NCBI GenBank assembly: GCA_030549335.1
Contig: JAUKPH010000018.1
Location: 2,170,001-2,234,000, forward strand
Origin: Pontederia crassipes
Taxonomy: Eukaryota > Streptophyta > Magnoliopsida > Commelinales > Pontederiaceae
Length of the DNA: 64,000 nt
Reading direction: 5' to 3'
Shown piece after piece: positions 12,007 to 22,375 of this stretch. Position 1 is the stretch's first letter. Every line of letters starts with the position of its first letter. Under the pieces are notes generated by a model. It did not search any database, had not been told where the DNA came from, and worked only from the letters and a program-made list of their open reading frames with translations. Position numbers and translations under genes: made by a program.

Positions 12007-12860
12007 TAAGATTATTTCTTTGTAGGGGAAACCTTTAGCAACACCAAGTGGCCACTCTAAAAATTTGTTCATATCGAACCCTATTTGCATAACTCTTTTT
12101 GTGTCCAAGTTGCCTTCATTCTTTTCTAGATAAATTGTACTTCATCTACATATTCCTCTATTTGTTTTATCTCTATAGCAATCAATAACCTTCTTTCTCC
12201 AACATCATTCTAGCAAGTGGACACCTGACATGGCCTCCCATACAAGGCCTTGAAAGGAATCAGACCAATATTTGATAGATGTTGTTGTAGGGAAACTTTC
12301 TAAGTGGTAGGTAATTGTCCCAAAACCATGTCAGTCTAGAGTGCAGGGCCGCAACCTACCTTTCACTGTCTGAATGGTCTTCTTTAGTTGATTATTTGCT
12401 TGTGATGGAAGGTCATGTTGTCGTTTAGTCTCATTCCAAAAGGGCTTTACATATTCTTTAAGATTTTGTTTTGAATCATGGATCCCTATGTAATACAATT
12501 AAAATTGGAATCACGTGTAGTGCGATGATATCAATTATATATTGATTCATTAGATTCTTCACAAATTATCTCCATGTGATATGGTAGAAAAATGTGCCTT
12601 CATGAGTGAGAGGTAGACATAGACAAATGAAAATATCTCTCATTTTCAATGTGGGATTCCAACGACTTAGCATTTCCATAGGTCTTTTGATGCTTCTTAT
12701 TCATCTGCTAGTGTACCACAATTGGACACAGTTCTTATCATTCCATCAAAAACTTCTCTATACACCCCTATTGATTTTATTACCATACATGTGGATTGCA
12801 TATCCAAACTTATGACATATGGTCATTGGGGACTCCAAACAATGCCTAGACATAACCCCT
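12007..12860 (-). pseudogene. Ty3/gypsy chromovirus pol remnant: integrase
   Basis: Minus-strand reading, with many stops and shifts, recovers the second half of a gypsy integrase. From high to low coordinates: a stretch like HVIPILIVLHRDP (family HGVPxSIVSDRDP), then a QANNQLKKTIQTVK-like piece (family TDGQSERTIQTVE), RPCTLDWHGF with a stop at the W, NYLPL, an ALYGRPC-like piece, then DTKRVMQIGFDMNKF and PLGVAKGFPYK, which match the end of the integrase domain. It stops at the MULE duplication and resumes as the chromodomain at 7780-8120. Integrase joins retroviral-type cDNA to chromosomal DNA; this copy is dead. Confidence 0.65.
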
Positions 12861-14470
12861 CATCTACCATAATCTTGAAGTCATCAAACTCCACCTTGTA
12901 ATTTGCTCGCCATTTTGTATATTTTACATTTTCATGTTGCATGATAATTGTGTAATTCTTTAATTATATTAATATGAGTTATCGGGATTGATATGTTATA
13001 TATTATTTCATATTTAACATCAAATATTTTTAGGTCTATATTGTTGTTTGATTTGTTTCAAGGTCCATGAAAAATTAGCAAAATTTTGACGAAAATACAT
13101 CTATATAGACTCAATACGGACAGGCCATAATGAAGCCCTCCAGGTCATATTAAACTAGGCTAGGTCATATGAAACTCGCATTGATCAATATGGGCTGCCC
13201 ATATTAGAGCCATCTAGCATGTATTAAAACCCTTCATGTCATATTCAGCTCACACAATTCAATATAAAGCCCTTTAGGTCGTATTAAAAAGCGATAGGAC
13301 ATATTAGTGCATTCTAAATTCAATACAACTCAATCCAACTGACCATAATGCTTGATTTTCGATCGTATTTGGCTCATTTCAATTTATTTTGGTGTATTAT
13401 TTTAACCCTAATTATGGAGAATATAAAAGTGGATTTTGAGGACTAAGGAAATGGACCGGTAGGATTTTTTCTTTCTTCTTCGCAATTATATGCTGATTCT
13501 AGACTTTATTTTTATTTTATTTAAATGCCAAAATCTATCCACACGATGATTTTTATAATTATGTATGATTAAACTCCTTTTTTCAAGGTTAGATGAAACC
13601 TAAGATTAATAATATAGAATATTTTTATTTGATTTGAATGTTCTTTATCTTTCATGTGATTGAAAAAATGCTTATATTAGATTGACCACCTAATTAAGCA
13701 ACTTAAGGTCTCTTTTATTACAAAAGTAGTTCATTAAGATTAATTTAAATGAATGGTAAAAAAATGTCATTTTACTTAGAAACAAGTGCATCCATTTTAC
13801 TCAAGAAATTTTAGTTTATAATGAAATTAAAATAATTTAAATGACCACGAAAGTATGCATTTATTATTTTTAATTAAAAGTGTATTTACATGGAAAGGAG
13901 ATGCATGACTTTAAAAGATCATGTAGAACATTTAGAATCAAAACATTATGACATCCTTATGATCATAACTCTAAGTGGATTCGGAGTCTTAGAACTCATC
14001 TTCTAATAGAAACCTCCAAATAATTCTTTTTTGACTTATTTTTAAATTTCATCATATTGTTTCTTTCTCTTTGTTTCACTTAGTTTTATTTTCTTTTAAA
14101 CTCTCGCATAACCTTTAGATAATATAGAAAGTCATCCAATTCAAGTATTTGAGCTTTCTATGTGACAATATTTTATATATTACGATATTAACTCTGTGCA
14201 CTTATGCAAGATTTGTCAAATTTTTAGTGTCATTGTCGGGGAAGAGTGTCAATATCATAATTTTGATTTTATTTGTTACTCTAGACACAAATTCTTCACT
14301 CTTTTCCGTATGCCACACAATTGCAAAGTGCTTGAACCTTATTATCCAAACATCGAAAGATAGTGTTGTAGGAACCGCAAAGCTCAATGAAAACTAGCAA
14401 TGATCATGCCAAAATAGAGGGCCAAATATGGACAAGTATCAACATCAATAAGTAGAGAAAATTGAGCCTC
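12861..14470. other. Intergenic, no gene seen
   Basis: Around 13130-13340 the phrase TCATATTAAA/GGTCATAT recurs at irregular spacing, suggesting an old satellite or LTR fragment. The rest is AT-rich. Open frames such as 14149-14397 have no recognisable family and sit just upstream of the gypsy gag remnant, possibly in its leader. Confidence 0.4.
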
Positions 14471-14479
14471 CAATGAAGA

Positions 14480-15150
14480 ACCTGACAAATAGGTCCTATA
14501 GAGGCATTACACCGAGCATAGTGGGTCCACGAATTATCGCTAATAATTTTGAATTAAAGTCAAGGATGATACAAATGGTGCAATTGAATTAGTTTAGAGG
14601 TAACACAATGAAGATCCTTTTGTATCACATTAACTGCTTCTTCCAAATGTGTGCCACCATCAAAATTAATGGTTTCAAAGAAGATACTATTAAGATGAAA
14701 CTCTTGCCATTTTCCTTCCGAGATGAGGCATAAGATTGGTTGTACTCCAAACCATCTAAAGCTTTTAACACATGGGATGAGTTGTTTCGGTGTTCAAGAA
14801 AAGATTCTTCTCTCCAAACAAGTTCATAAATTAAGGAATATATGTTTCAAGCAAAAGGAGAATGAATCCTTGGACAGTGCTTGGAAGAGGATCAAAAAGT
14901 TTCAAAGACAGTGTCCTCGTCATGCAGTTCCAACTTGACTGATTGAGACCTTTCACAATGGTCTCAAGCCAAGCATGAAATTCAATATTACCATTAGTGA
15001 GAGGATTCATAATGAGCCTCTCATAACCTTTTGGACCAATTAGCCATGAACAATGATGACTAAGCAGCTTCCATGAAAGAAAATGATAGCTACAAAGATC
15101 TAAGTGCAAAAGTTGAATCTTTAGTACAGTTGACAACTAATATGAACCAG
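14480..15150 (+). pseudogene. Second Ty3/gypsy element: gag remnant
   Basis: The plus-strand reading matches plant gypsy gag proteins of the retrotransposon-gag family. Pieces include RSYRGITPSIVGPRI, then ANNFELKSRMIQMVQLN, then KLLPFSFRDEA, a stop, DWLYSKPSKAFNTWDELF, and later a QAKGE/LDSAWKRIKKFQRQCP region. The last corresponds to the family pattern of a KEGES block followed by EAWERFKELLRKCPHH. Several stops and frameshifts are present. Gag would form the particle that packages the RNA. This is a separate lineage from the chromovirus pol at 7780-12860: opposite strand and a gag of the Athila/Tat kind. Confidence 0.65.
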
Positions 15151-15800
15151 GGTAAGCCAATCAAATATCCACATCACACAATTGTTGGGAAGATATAAAG
15201 GACTTCAAAATAATCATGGATACATGCAAACGGAGCAAGCTAACTTTGTGACAAATCAAAATAGAGAGAATAATCCATTCTCCAACACGTACAACTCGGG
15301 GTGGAGTCACCCCAACTTCTCATGGAGCAATCAAGGAAGACCATCTCAGCAAGCAAGGTTACCACCGATAACAATCTTACCTAAACCATCCTATCAGACT
15401 CAATATCTATCTCCATATCAGCAATAGTATCAAACTCCATCACATCAATCACCTCCACAATCTCAAGTGAGAAGAAGCAATCTTGGAAGTATGATGTTCA
15501 AAAATTAGCAAATGTTACTAATGATAGAAGTGAGAAGATTGAGAAAGGGATGGAGCAATTGGTCACATTTCAAAAAAAAATTGGAATACCAAGTGGGGCA
15601 AATAGCAAAATCGATCAATTCCAGCAAAGAAAACACTTCTCAAGTAAGACTCAAGTAAGCCCTATAGAGCACTCCAAAGTCGTGTAATTGAGGAGTGATA
15701 AGACATTAGAGCCATTAGTGAAGAACAATGTAGACAAGGGTAAGCAAGTTGCGGAGGACAACAGTGAAAAGGAGCAACAAGCAAGTGATTCTGAGTCACC
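15151..15800 (+). pseudogene. Gag-protease linker of the second gypsy element
   Basis: A Gln/Asn/Ser/Pro-rich reading continues between gag and protease. It includes a short frame rich in YQTQYLSPYQQ-like sequence, as in the low-complexity linkers of Athila/Tat elements. No zinc knuckle could be seen. It is assigned mainly by position. Confidence 0.4.
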
Positions 15801-16290
15801 ATAACCTCTTTATAAGCCTCTACCACTATATGTGCCACCAACTTCATTTCCTCAAAAACTATAGAAGCTCAAAATGAATCAACAATTTGGGAAATTTCTA
15901 AATTTATTTTAAAAACTACATATTTTTTGCAGATGTCACTGCTCACATACCTGCATATGAAAAATTCTCGAAGGATCTAATGTCAAAGAAGAGGACTCTT
16001 GAAGGACATCATTGCTTTGACAGAGGAATGTCGTATAGTGATAGAAAATAAGTTGCTCCAAAGCTGAGAGATCCTCACAACTTTTTAATTCCATGTACCG
16101 TTGGCAATTTGAATATTGTCAAAGCCTTGTGCGATTTGGGTTCAAGTGTATCTCTACGTGATCGTTCAACTAATTTATCCAATGGGTGTTTTAAAAATTG
16201 TACTGCTCAAGGTGGAAAAGTTCTTTGTACTAGTGGACTTTGTTATCTTGGACATGTAGGATGATTGATAAATATCCATCATTTTGTGTA
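15800..16290 (+). pseudogene. Second Ty3/gypsy element: aspartic protease remnant
   Basis: The reading contains YKPLPLYVPPTSFPQKL, then QFGKFLNLF, ADVTAHIPAYEKFSKDLMSK, KLRDPHNFLIPCTVGN and ALCDLGSSVSL. These follow the plant gypsy protease pattern: a PYPQRL block, a KQFGKFL block, a CTIGN block and CDLGASVSLMP. The catalytic motif is therefore DLG rather than the cellular DTG, as is normal in this lineage. Frameshifts separate the blocks. Downstream of about 16290 the resemblance fades and no reverse transcriptase could be found, so the element is truncated or deleted. Confidence 0.65.
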
Positions 16291-16599
16291 GATAATTTTT
16301 TACCACTGCAAGAGCCTCACTTGCGTCAAGAATGTAAGACTATATGTATGTCACTGCCGAAAGGGATAATGAGCATTGTTGTAGTCAATTTCATCTTGAG
16401 AACCTGAAATCTATCTTAATTTATATTAATTTTTATAATTAATAAGCTTCTCAAATGTTTTGCCAAATTCTTCAAGAAGTCGAGGTTGCCTTTGTGAAGT
16501 CTCTCATGAATCATTGTTAGGTATTGACCAATTTGCAACTGCTTGCATTCTACTTGGGTCAAGAGAGATATCCTGCTTGGAAATTATATATGTGCCTGA

Positions 16600-19430
16600 G
16601 AAATGTAATATCCTCTAATTAGATTTACATTTTGATAACTTTTCATAGAGTTTTGATTTCCTTAATGACTCTAGCACTACCCTTAGATGTTTGTATGCTG
16701 TTTTAAATTCTTGATTTGCTATCGATGACTATCAACAACTTGTCCATGGGCTCCACAAAAGCCTCATGAACATTTATTTATTTGAAAGAATTTAAAACAG
16801 CATACAAATAAACTTTTTCATATATTTAGTGTGTTCACAAAGGCATATTTATTATTATATCTAAATTATTATCAACTCTGAGAGTCTAGTATAAAATTTA
16901 ATATTCACCAGCTATTTTTTGGGGGAGCATTCTGAATCTACTAATAACTGAGTAATCCGAAGTTGAGATAAAAGAACGATAAATATACATTTTTTTTTAT
17001 TAAAATGATTGATTTCAAAAATCAAACCACTTGAAATACAATTCTGTGCAACTCTTTTATCTTCAACTTATATTTATTCTTACTATGCCCAACTATCCTC
17101 AATTGTAAATGAAAACGGGAAACATCTTTCTCGATCCCAAACGCGAGACCGTGCAATGAATCAATAGGTTGGTGCGTTGTGGCAGATCTTGCCTCCCCCT
17201 ATTCATATACGGTAAAAAAATTTAAGCCAATTATTGGATGCATGTGCTTTAGTTAATTTCATATATATTAATATATTATAAGTTTAAATGTTAAAGCAGT
17301 ACTCGATCCATTTTGTCTGCAGATACTAAGTATAAGACCTGCGGGCCATTTTCCCATTGACCAACTCTAGCCAGCTACCAAGAATTAATTCATGAAGCTA
17401 AAAGGTGTCCAACCTAAACCAACTACGTGTCCTTAATTCCATAAGTTGACTTCTGCATGCATAATATGCATGGCATACATATCATGTCACATAATTTTTT
17501 GTTCAGTCAACATTAATTGATTTAATTGGTAGAGTCACAAATAAGTTAGAGATAGGGGACAACAAACTATTTTCTTTTGTTCAGGCCAAACAAATGAAGA
17601 GCTGACCTGATTGACTCCGGTTCTAACCCTAAAAGCTGTGTCAACTGTCAGCTCATGCTCAAGTCAGAACTCCCGGTCGGTTGCCACTTGATCTTTGACT
17701 CTTGAGTAGTGATTACCTTAAAGAAGAATTACCACATTAATTGTTATACACAATAAATGTTATATGCTTTTATGGAGGTACATGTTTTGAAATAAAGGTT
17801 AAAAGTATTTTTATTGTGGCCAATGCTGGTATTTGGAAGCAGTGCCGACGATTTAACTCGTGCGACGCTAACATTGTATATATTGTCCACAGATTGAAGG
17901 TTAGTTCATCCCAACTAATTCGATTGGTCGTCTTTTATTGCGTACTTAATAATGACAAATGAAACTACTAATAAAAAATTTTTACATTCATCAAAACTCG
18001 AACTCTAATTCTTGCTTAAATAAGAGGAACAGTTTATCACTCCATCTTAATCTTTGTCCATAAAGGTTAAAAGTATTTAATGACCCTATTAATTTTATGT
18101 CGGAACCATGATCATTTTTTTTAATACCGGAGTCCTAGTACCTCAATGGGGCGGAACTCCCAAGAAACTCTTACCTCAAACTTTTGGTGCATTCAATTGC
18201 TCATTGTGGCCCGGTGTACTGGTGCCATTCGCCATCAATTTATTGCATGTACTATTAGCAAAGTGATCCTTCCATCTACCAAGTGTCTATTCATATATAT
18301 GAAATAAAATAATCTTTTGTGCATTAGCCTGTAATCATCTACGTATTCTTCCTTCAACGCATGTTTCGAGTCAAACACATATGACTGTTACATAAGATAT
18401 TTTCTTTAAAAATTTTATCCACTATAATCAGACGTGCATATTAAGATCCAAATTTTTTTCTGTATGACATCAATTCATATGACAAAATAAATATGGCACT
18501 GCAAGCTCCTTGATGCAATCTATTTCCGCGTTTCTTGAGTGACCATTCAAGATTATCTCTGGCATATCCTCTGCAAATTATATGATCGACTCGTCTTCAT
18601 TGCTCTTCTTTACCAGCGGTGATCTGAGTGGACTATTAACATCTTAGTAATGGATGGATGATATAGAGTGTTAATTGCGAGTACCACCTCAATGCTATTA
18701 TGAAGTTCTAACTAGCTAATATATATGTGCAAACAATAGCATGCAAAATTCATGAAGAGCATTCTGGCTTGCAAGTAGGACTCAAATTACACAAGTGTCC
18801 TACACAGTCAGCCAAATACACGAATAATAACATACCAATGGAGCCTGATCGTTCCTGTGCCTAGTCCAACTATTTGATAATGCATGCCCTACCTGGCTAT
18901 ATCTGGTTAAGAAAACAAGACGATGCATATCATACATGTTTCAAGATGCATGCAAGACAATGTGGGGTGGGGTGGGGTGGGGGTGGAGAGGGGAGAGAGA
19001 GATGCCAGTTGGAAAGAGAAAACGCTGGTCCAAGGATGAAAGTTGGCGGTTGTGCATGGTTGGGACCAAGGGTACCACCAAGTGATCCGGCAAGGCTGGT
19101 GAATGATCATTCCACATTTAAGCGCCAGACCAAGTCGAGCCTCGGTTCACTCTTTGCATGACTTTAAGGCCATGATCGAATTGTCGCCGATCTACCGCCT
19201 TCATGGCATGCAGCACATCAGCCCCTCGCCCCACCCCCCGGGTCATCAGAATGCTAGGAAGGATACACGGTACGTAGAAGCACAAGTCATCCGGATCCGA
19301 CCTCTCCCATGGCGGCCATGCTCACAACCCAAAGGTGACCGATTGGTTTAGGCCTTGAGGGAGTTGGAAGAGGATGTGATTGCATTAAAAGCACACCGTC
19401 ACAAGTCTTTCACTACAAACACTTCTTTCT
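16600..19430. other. Long upstream region of the KCS gene
   Basis: No gene is visible. It contains a GGGGT-rich patch (about 18961-18982) and a SINE-like insertion (17966-18052). From about 17340 onward it shows a lower density of repeats than the DNA to the left. Promoter elements of the downstream KCS gene should lie in its right part, but no convincing TATA box at the expected spacing was identified. Confidence 0.4.
17966..18052 (-). mobile_element. tRNA-derived SINE-like insertion, copy 1
   Basis: On the minus strand, a GGAGTGATAAAC segment (box A-like) is followed about 30 bp later by AGTTCGAGTTT (box B-like, family GGTTCGAANCC). It continues as ATGTAAAAATTTTTTATT. The same order and spacing appear at 43238-43335 on the plus strand. 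No target duplication was identified. Confidence 0.4.
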
Positions 19431-19437
19431 CAGCTTT

Positions 19438-19458
19438 CTCTCTCTCTCTCTCTCTCAC
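19438..19458 (+). promoter_or_regulatory. CT-repeat in the KCS 5' leader
   Basis: A (CT)n tract lies about 110 bp upstream of the KCS start codon. Pyrimidine-rich leaders are common in plant genes. Here it probably lies in the 5' untranslated region, as the transcription start cannot be placed. Confidence 0.5.
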
Positions 19459-19564
19459 ATACATCAATTGCACTCAACAAAACATTAATCGGTAGACGTC
19501 CTCTTGTTCATCTCCAAAAGCACAAAAGGACATATACCCTCTTTCTAGCTCTGTTGGCCATCTC

Positions 19565-20923
19565 ATGGAGGTGTTGCTCATCATCTCCACCCTCCTCCTC
19601 TACTCCTTCTTCCAAGTTCTTCACAACGTGGTTGACCGCTGGCGCAACCGGAACTGCTACCTTCTGGACTACGTCTGCTTCAAGCCATCAGACGACCGCA
19701 AGATCTCGACGGAGTTCAGCGGCGACATTATCGCGCGGAACAAGCGCCTCGCCATGCCGGAATACAAGTTCCTCCTCAAGATCATAGTGAACTCTGGCAT
19801 CGGCGAACACACCTACGGCCCGAGGAACATCGTCGAGAACCGCGAGGAGTCCCCCACCTTTGCGGACGGGATGGCGGAGATGGACGACGCCATGTTCGAG
19901 ACCCTCGACGAGCTCTTCAGGAAAACCCGCATTCTTCCGGCAGACGTCGACGTGCTGGTCGTCAACGTCTCCATGTTCGCCCCCGCGCCCTCCCTCTCCG
20001 CGCGCGTCGTGAACCGGTACAATATGCGGGAGGACGTGCAGGTTTTCAACCTGTCCGGGATGGGCTGCAGCGCGAGCCTAATCTCGATCGACCTCGTTAA
20101 CAACATCTTCCAGACGCGCCGGGACGTGCTTGCCGTCGTCGTCACGTCGGAGTCCATCGGCCCGAACTGGTATTGCGGCAGGGACAAGTCGATGATGCTC
20201 GGCAACTGCCTATTCCGCTCGGGCGCCTGCTCCATGGTGCTGACCAACAATCCAAAGCTCAAGCACCGGGCGAAGATGATCCTAAAGTGCCTCGTCCGCA
20301 CCCACATTGGCGCCAACGACGTCGCCTACAACTGCGCTATGCAGAAGGAGGACGACAGCGGTCTCGTCGGGTTCCACCTAAGCAAGGACCTGCCGAAGGC
20401 TGCTGTGCGGGCTTTCACGGAGAACCTCCAGCGCCTGGCGCCACAGGTGCTTCCGGCGAGGGAACTAGTGCTCTACGGCGTCCGGTGGCTGCTCCAAAAG
20501 CTCATGAGCTCAAAGGACATAAAGACGGAGGCTTCAGCGGTGAGGGTGAACTTCAAGGCTGGCGTGGAGCACTTCTGCCTGCACCCTGGAGGCGCGGCTG
20601 TGATCGACGCCGTCGGGAGGATCCTGGGGCTGTCGAAGTACGACATCGAGCCGGCGAGGATGACGCTGCACCGGTGGGGGAACACGTCGGCCAGCAGCCT
20701 GTGGTACGTGCTCGGCTACATGGAGGCGAAGAGGAGGCTGATGACAGGGGACAGGTTGCTGATGCTGAGCTTCGGAGGAGGGTTCAAGTGCAACAGCTGC
20801 ATGTGGGAGGTGACGAGGGATCTGGAGGACGAAGGCGTGTGGGAGGACTGCATTCAGGACTACCCTCCTCACAGCATTGTGAATCCCTTCATGGAGAAGT
20901 ATGGATGGGTCAATGACAAGTGA
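19565..20923 (+). CDS. KCS: 3-ketoacyl-CoA synthase, KCS3/KCS12-like
   Basis: A single intronless frame of 452 residues, near the usual 450-550 of the family. KCS enzymes sit in the ER membrane and condense malonyl-CoA with long acyl-CoA, the first step of each elongation cycle that makes wax and suberin precursors. Residues 1-20 form one hydrophobic segment. The catalytic triad is intact: Cys168 in [10 protein letters not shown], His340 in HFCLHPGG and Asn373 in [13 protein letters not shown]. The C-terminus has [13 protein letters not shown]. The HPGG and [20 protein letters not shown] wording and the short N-terminus fit the KCS3/KCS12/KCS19 clade better than the FAE1 or KCS6 clades. The GC content is far above that of the surroundings. 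In Arabidopsis KCS3 has been reported to restrain KCS6 rather than act mainly as an enzyme. Which role applies here is unknown. Confidence 0.95.
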   Translation: MEVLLIISTLLLYSFFQVLHNVVDRWRNRNCYLLDYVCFKPSDDRKISTEFSGDIIARNKRLAMPEYKFLLKIIVNSGIGEHTYGPRNIVENREESPTFADGMAEMDDAMFETLDELFRKTRILPADVDVLVVNVSMFAPAPSLSARVVNRYNMREDVQVFNLSGMGCSASLISIDLVNNIFQTRRDVLAVVVTSESIGPNWYCGRDKSMMLGNCLFRSGACSMVLTNNPKLKHRAKMILKCLVRTHIGANDVAYNCAMQKEDDSGLVGFHLSKDLPKAAVRAFTENLQRLAPQVLPARELVLYGVRWLLQKLMSSKDIKTEASAVRVNFKAGVEHFCLHPGGAAVIDAVGRILGLSKYDIEPARMTLHRWGNTSASSLWYVLGYMEAKRRLMTGDRLLMLSFGGGFKCNSCMWEVTRDLEDEGVWEDCIQDYPPHSIVNPFMEKYGWVNDK

Positions 20924-21378
20924 CCCATCACATGCTGGTCAAGACGAAGAACAAGAGGGAGGGCGGGAGGTGGGAGGTGGGAGGGAGAGAGAGAGAGAGA
21001 TTTCTAGGTGAGGTGAGGTACTGGTTAATTCTATTTTTCGCTACTTTTTCACTTTTTTATTGGCGGTACTATATTAATAACTAGTGAAAGCTCTTGCACT
21101 ACGTATAATTTTAAATTATTATAATATATCATTAAATAAATATTTATTTTTTTATTATAAAAAATATGTGAATTATAATTCTTTAAAATTTGTGTTAAAT
21201 GAAGTTTTATATATTCTATATTAATTTGTCAAGAAATATTAAATTGATTGAATGTGATATGTGTTCTTAGAGATATTTCAAGGAGCGAAATAAAATACAT
21301 AATAAATATTAAATTACAAGGATAAAAAATAACAGAAAATAAAATGCAAGTTATATATATTGAATCGTGCATATCTTC
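20924..21378. other. KCS 3' region and spacer to the copia element
   Basis: It starts with a G-rich and (GA)n stretch at about 20945-21000, likely in the KCS 3' untranslated region, then AT-rich DNA. The right edge is where homology to the copia LTR begins abruptly. Confidence 0.5.
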
Positions 21379-22321
21379 TTTCGAAGAAAAATAGCTGAAG
21401 TTTTTATCTATAGTAAAAACGGACGACCGATACTATAAAGGTCGACCGTTATGACAAATAATGGACGACCGAAATCAATGATGGAGCGTCGGCTAATCAC
21501 AGAATGGATAGAACTTCAGCATCGATCGATCGATTCACTTTCGGGCGACCGAATTCTTCTACTGCCTACTATCAACGGTAAACTACACAGAAAAAGATAA
21601 AATAACGGATATTTTTTTTTATTAAATGGATGACCGATTTGGTAATGGGCGACCGTTGAAGAATCGACAGACAGAATAACGATTAGTTACTGTGTAAAAC
21701 GGACGACCGATACCAAAATGGTCGATCGATTCAGGGCTGATAGCAAAAGCTTTTTGCATTACTTTACAACGGTCAAATTTTTAAGAGAAACCTATAAAAG
21801 GGATCCAAAATATTGAAGGAAGATCATCCAAACAAGCAAATCATTCTTGAGCTCCATTCAAATTCAAAGCATTTTTCTTGAGCCAAAATTGCAAATCATC
21901 CCTTCCCTCTTCTACTTTCTTAGTGAGAATATTATTTGTAAGAAGAAGAGTCTTGGAGGGAATTCTTGTTTAGATAGTTTTTTAGAGCTCCTTGTAAGAA
22001 AAGGTGTGCCTTACCTCTTGAGCAAAGAAGAAGGCATTGTGGTGTAGAAAGGGTTATTCTCTCCCTATAAGAAAAGAGAATGATGAATCTTCGATGGTCT
22101 CAAGGTTGAGGAGTCGGAGCGGGGACATAGGCCAAGGAGTTGGGCCGAACCTCGTCAACATATCGCGTCTTTTTCTTCTCTTACTTCTCTTGTGCTTTTA
22201 TTACCTATCATTTACTTGCTTGTGATCGTATTCACTTTAAATTTACTTCTACGTCCTTTTTTGTTCTAAATTTTTAAGCACCAATTCACCCCCCCCCCTT
22301 CTTGATGCTTTCGATCCTACA
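21379..22321 (+). repeat. 5' LTR, lacking its first ~101 bp
   Basis: Homology to the 3' LTR starts at TTTCGAAGAAAAATAGC (matching 29887) and runs to the terminal CTTTCGATCCTACA. The first 101 bp of the LTR, present at 29786-29886, have no counterpart here. The LTR carries repeated GGTCGACC, GACGACCG and CGATCGATCG motifs. Compared with the 3' LTR it has a deletion of about 22 bp after GGGCGACCG and an insertion of about 25 bp near 21815-21850. Confidence 0.92.
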
Positions 22322-22324
22322 ATT

Positions 22325-22336
22325 TGTATCAGAGTC
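22325..22336 (+). other. Primer-binding site (initiator tRNA-Met)
   Basis: TTGTATCAGAGT lies four bases after the 5' LTR. The usual plant copia site is TGGTATCAGAGC, complementary to the 3' end of initiator methionyl-tRNA. Two mismatches are consistent with decay. Confidence 0.8.
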
Positions 22337-22375
22337 TTGTTGCTCTTGTTTTAAAGATTTAAACATCTTTTGACT

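Noticed and set aside
11606-12108. Hydrophobic minus-strand frames near the MULE right end
   Set aside because: One crosses the terminal inverted repeat and target duplication; the others are low-complexity MULE leader sequence.
19813-20916. Long alternative and antisense frames across the KCS gene
   Set aside because: Shadows of a GC-rich coding sequence; none resembles a known protein, while the KCS frame carries all family motifs.
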